Shown one piece after another: positions 4,690 through 5,458 of a DNA stretch of 5,458 bases (the first letter of the stretch is position 1; each line of letters begins with the position of its first letter). The stretch is from positions 1 through 5,458 of the forward strand of contig JAEOTV010000058.1 in the NCBI GenBank assembly GCA_016839635.1, written 5' to 3'. The position numbers were made by a program, and so were the translations under genes. The notes beneath the pieces are model-generated. The model ran no database searches. It was not told where the DNA came from and worked only from the letters and a program-made list of their open reading frames with translations. This stretch comes from Promethearchaeota archaeon. Its GTDB lineage: Archaea > Asgardarchaeota > Lokiarchaeia > Sigynarchaeales > SOKP01.

Positions 4690-4751
4690 GTTACTTGCTT
4701 GAACAGAGAAAATTCAATGTTACAAGTATAAAATTAAAATTTGGTGAAAGT

Positions 4752-4892
4752 ATGTCTAATAGAAATTATGGCAATAGACCGACGCATAAAGCTACATGTG
4801 CTGACTGCGGAAACGAGTGCGAAGTTCCATTTAAGCCTACGGAAGGCAGACCCGTTTATTGTCGAGAGTGTTATAGAAAGCATAGAAAATAA
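4752..4892 (+). CDS. CxxC-x17-CxxC zinc-binding mini-protein
   Basis: A 46-residue protein, MSNRNYGNRPTHKATCADCG onward, with C16-x2-C19, exactly 17 intervening residues, and C37-x2-C40. This matches the small archaeal family named after the CxxC-x17-CxxC spacing, whose core reads like C-A-D-C-G-x-E-C-E-V-P-F-K-P-T-E-G-R-P-V-Y-C-R-E-C. It should fold around one zinc ion; the fifth cysteine (C23) is typical of the core. The basic ends (NRNYGNRPTHK and YRKHRK) fit nucleic-acid or RNP contact, but the family has no established role that I know of. The start is ATG 4752 because GGTGA at 4743-4747 sits 4 nt upstream and the predicted transcript begins near 4708. A longer reading from TTG 4695 would add 19 unsupported residues. 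Hairpin and oligo-T terminators follow. Confidence 0.88.
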   Translation: MSNRNYGNRPTHKATCADCGNECEVPFKPTEGRPVYCRECYRKHRK

Positions 4893-4910
4893 TTAATTCT
4901 ATTTTTTCTG

Positions 4911-4940
4911 AGTTTTGGTTCAACCAAAAACTTATTTTCT
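4911..4940 (+). terminator. Hairpin plus T-rich tail after the CxxC gene
   Basis: AGTTTTGGTT (4911-4920) pairs with AACCAAAAACT (4922-4932) apart from one bulged A, followed by TATTTTCT. It lies about 20 nt after the stop codon. Confidence 0.6.
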
Positions 4941-4961
4941 AACTTATGGAGTAATGATTTA

Positions 4962-4984
4962 TTTTTTTTTATTATTTTTTTTTT
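4962..4984 (+). terminator. Double oligo-T termination tract
   Basis: Nine T's (4962-4970) and ten T's (4975-4984) separated by ATTA. Runs this long are strong archaeal termination signals and would act as a backup to the hairpin at 4911-4940. Confidence 0.6.
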
Positions 4985-5100
4985 GAGCTTGAGATCTATA
5001 AAGAAACCTATACCTATACAAAATAACTAAAGAATCCGCTTCAAGGCTTCAAATCCTTCAAATTTGAATAAAAAGAGCAAGACCGACTTTTATAGATATT

Positions 5101-5160
5101 AGTGTTTATAAATTACCATAAGAATATGAAATAAAAATTCTTTGGTAATTATTAAACATT
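5101..5160. repeat. Long imperfect inverted repeat / hairpin (22 bp)
   Basis: Three helices pair in register: 5101-5108 with 5153-5160 (8 bp, one G-T), a 2x2 internal loop, 5111-5118 (AATTACCA) with 5143-5150 (TGGTAATT), a bulged T at 5119, then 5120-5125 (AAGAAT) with 5137-5142 (ATTCTT), closing an 11-nt loop. It could be a structured 3' UTR, a small RNA or the remnant of a small inverted-repeat element. Confidence 0.65.
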
Positions 5161-5183
5161 TGTCCTCGTTAGTTGTTTTATAG

Positions 5184-5192
5184 AAAAAAAAA
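5184..5192 (-). terminator. Oligo-T terminator of the right-edge gene
   Basis: Nine T's on the minus strand, about 85 nt after the stop codon of the carbohydrate-active gene. Confidence 0.45.
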
Positions 5193-5263
5193 GAGCTAAA
5201 GGCAATTTAAATATTTGAATAAGTAAGGTAAATTTCGAACCAGTTCCAATTCTCACACATAAT

Positions 5264-5282
5264 GATTAATAGAGAATTAATC
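5264..5282. repeat. Small inverted repeat over the stop codon of the right-edge gene
   Basis: GATTAAT (5264-5270) and ATTAATC (5276-5282), perfectly complementary, with a 5-nt loop. It includes the TAA stop (5277-5279) and may help mRNA 3'-end stability, or be chance. Confidence 0.35.
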
Positions 5283-5458
5283 AATTACACCCTCACTTAA
5301 TTTTAATCCTAAATCTATTTCTGTTATATTATCTAGTGAATACATATTTAAAAAAGAAAGTAAACAAGCTAAAGTAGATTCTGCCCCTTGATTTCTGTTT
5401 ATTCCAGTGGGAGTTATACTATCATAACACCCTCCAGTTTTATAATCGTAAAGAGAAA
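5277..5458 (-). CDS. C-terminal end of a carbohydrate-active protein (glycosyltransferase-associated helical domain)
   Basis: A minus-strand frame enters from the right edge and gives 59 residues before TAA at 5277-5279. It reads SLYDYKTGGCYDSITPTGIN, then RNQGAESTLACLLSFLNMYS, then about 19 unremarkable residues. The signature 'L-x-D-x-x-T-G-G-x-Y-D-x-I/L-x-P-x-G-x-N-x-N-Q-G-A-E-S-T-L-x-x-L-L' is what I know from the end of (alpha/alpha)6-type helical domains fused to or following family-4 glycosyltransferases and related glycan enzymes. The NQGAEST motif lines the active-site side of the toroid, and the following helix is the last of the barrel. The catalytic N-terminal part lies outside the window, so substrate and exact family are open. 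The gene converges on the CxxC mini-protein gene with 384 nt between them. Confidence 0.75.
   Translation of the reverse strand, partial: SLYDYKTGGCYDSITPTGINRNQGAESTLACLLSFLNMYSLDNITEIDLGLKLSEGVID

Larger units (their letters stand above)
4310..4751. other. Divergent spacer with inverted-repeat cluster
   Basis: No convincing gene. It holds the leader and promoter of the left small gene, four inverted repeats between 4354 and 4499, a weakly structured AT-rich part (4500-4660), and the promoter and leader of the right small gene. A 33-codon minus-strand frame (4467-4568) lacks a ribosome binding site. Confidence 0.65.
4985..5276. other. Gene-free spacer with hairpin and minus-strand terminator
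   Basis: This is the space between two converging genes. It contains a 12-bp palindrome (TTCAAATTTGAA, 5057-5068), a large hairpin (5101-5160), an oligo-A run (5184-5192) that terminates minus-strand transcription, and a symmetric TATA-like stretch (5204-5214). No ORF of note. Confidence 0.65.

Noticed and set aside
4695..4751. N-terminal extension of the CxxC mini-protein from TTG
   Set aside because: It lies upstream of the predicted transcript start, has no ribosome binding site, and the family core is complete from ATG 4752 with GGTGA in front.
5041..5068. tRNA T-arm-like stretch (GGCTTCAAATCC)
   Set aside because: The five-base stem does not pair fully, and no acceptor, D or anticodon arms can be placed around it.

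Overview
The window looks like AT-rich archaeal chromosome, most likely from an Asgard (Lokiarchaeia-like) archaeon. Three things suggest this: TATA-type promoters (TTTAAATA or CTATATAA with an A-rich BRE-like flank) in front of nearly every gene; purine-rich Shine-Dalgarno sites and oligo-T termination tracts; and the gene content, which includes a zinc-ribbon/membrane/PH-like protein, a secreted seven-repeat beta-propeller with a C-terminal membrane anchor, and a CxxC-x17-CxxC mini-protein. The lineage is inferred from protein style, not from a marker gene. No rRNA, tRNA, CRISPR, transposase or complete mobile element is visible.

Layout. Minus strand at the left: the N-terminal part of an unrecognised protein (1-257), preceded in the direction of transcription by a zinc-ribbon, two-helix, PH-like protein (373-981). 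A spacer follows with divergent promoters; its plus-strand half leads into an open frame without a start codon (1134-1310) that reads like the tail of a SAM-dependent methyltransferase. This relic meets, tail to tail, a large minus-strand gene for an extracellular seven-bladed propeller (1323-2597). A 317-nt divergent spacer separates that gene from a plus-strand flavodoxin-like gene (2915-3391), which converges on a minus-strand gene for a five-helix membrane protein (3409-3858).

On the right, two small cysteine-motif proteins are transcribed divergently (4103-4309 minus, 4752-4892 plus). The spacer between them carries four inverted repeats. After the second one comes a strong oligo-T termination zone, a spacer with a 22-bp hairpin (5101-5160), and at the right edge the C-terminal end of a carbohydrate-active protein on the minus strand (5277-5458).

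Almost every gene has its own promoter and ribosome binding site, so this is a mosaic of single-gene transcription units rather than an operon or pathway. No new defence or metabolic system is evident. The most distinctive signals are regulatory or evolutionary: a 28-bp promoter block shared by the flavodoxin gene and the methyltransferase relic, the inverted-repeat cluster between the two small zinc-type proteins, and the hairpin at 5101-5160.
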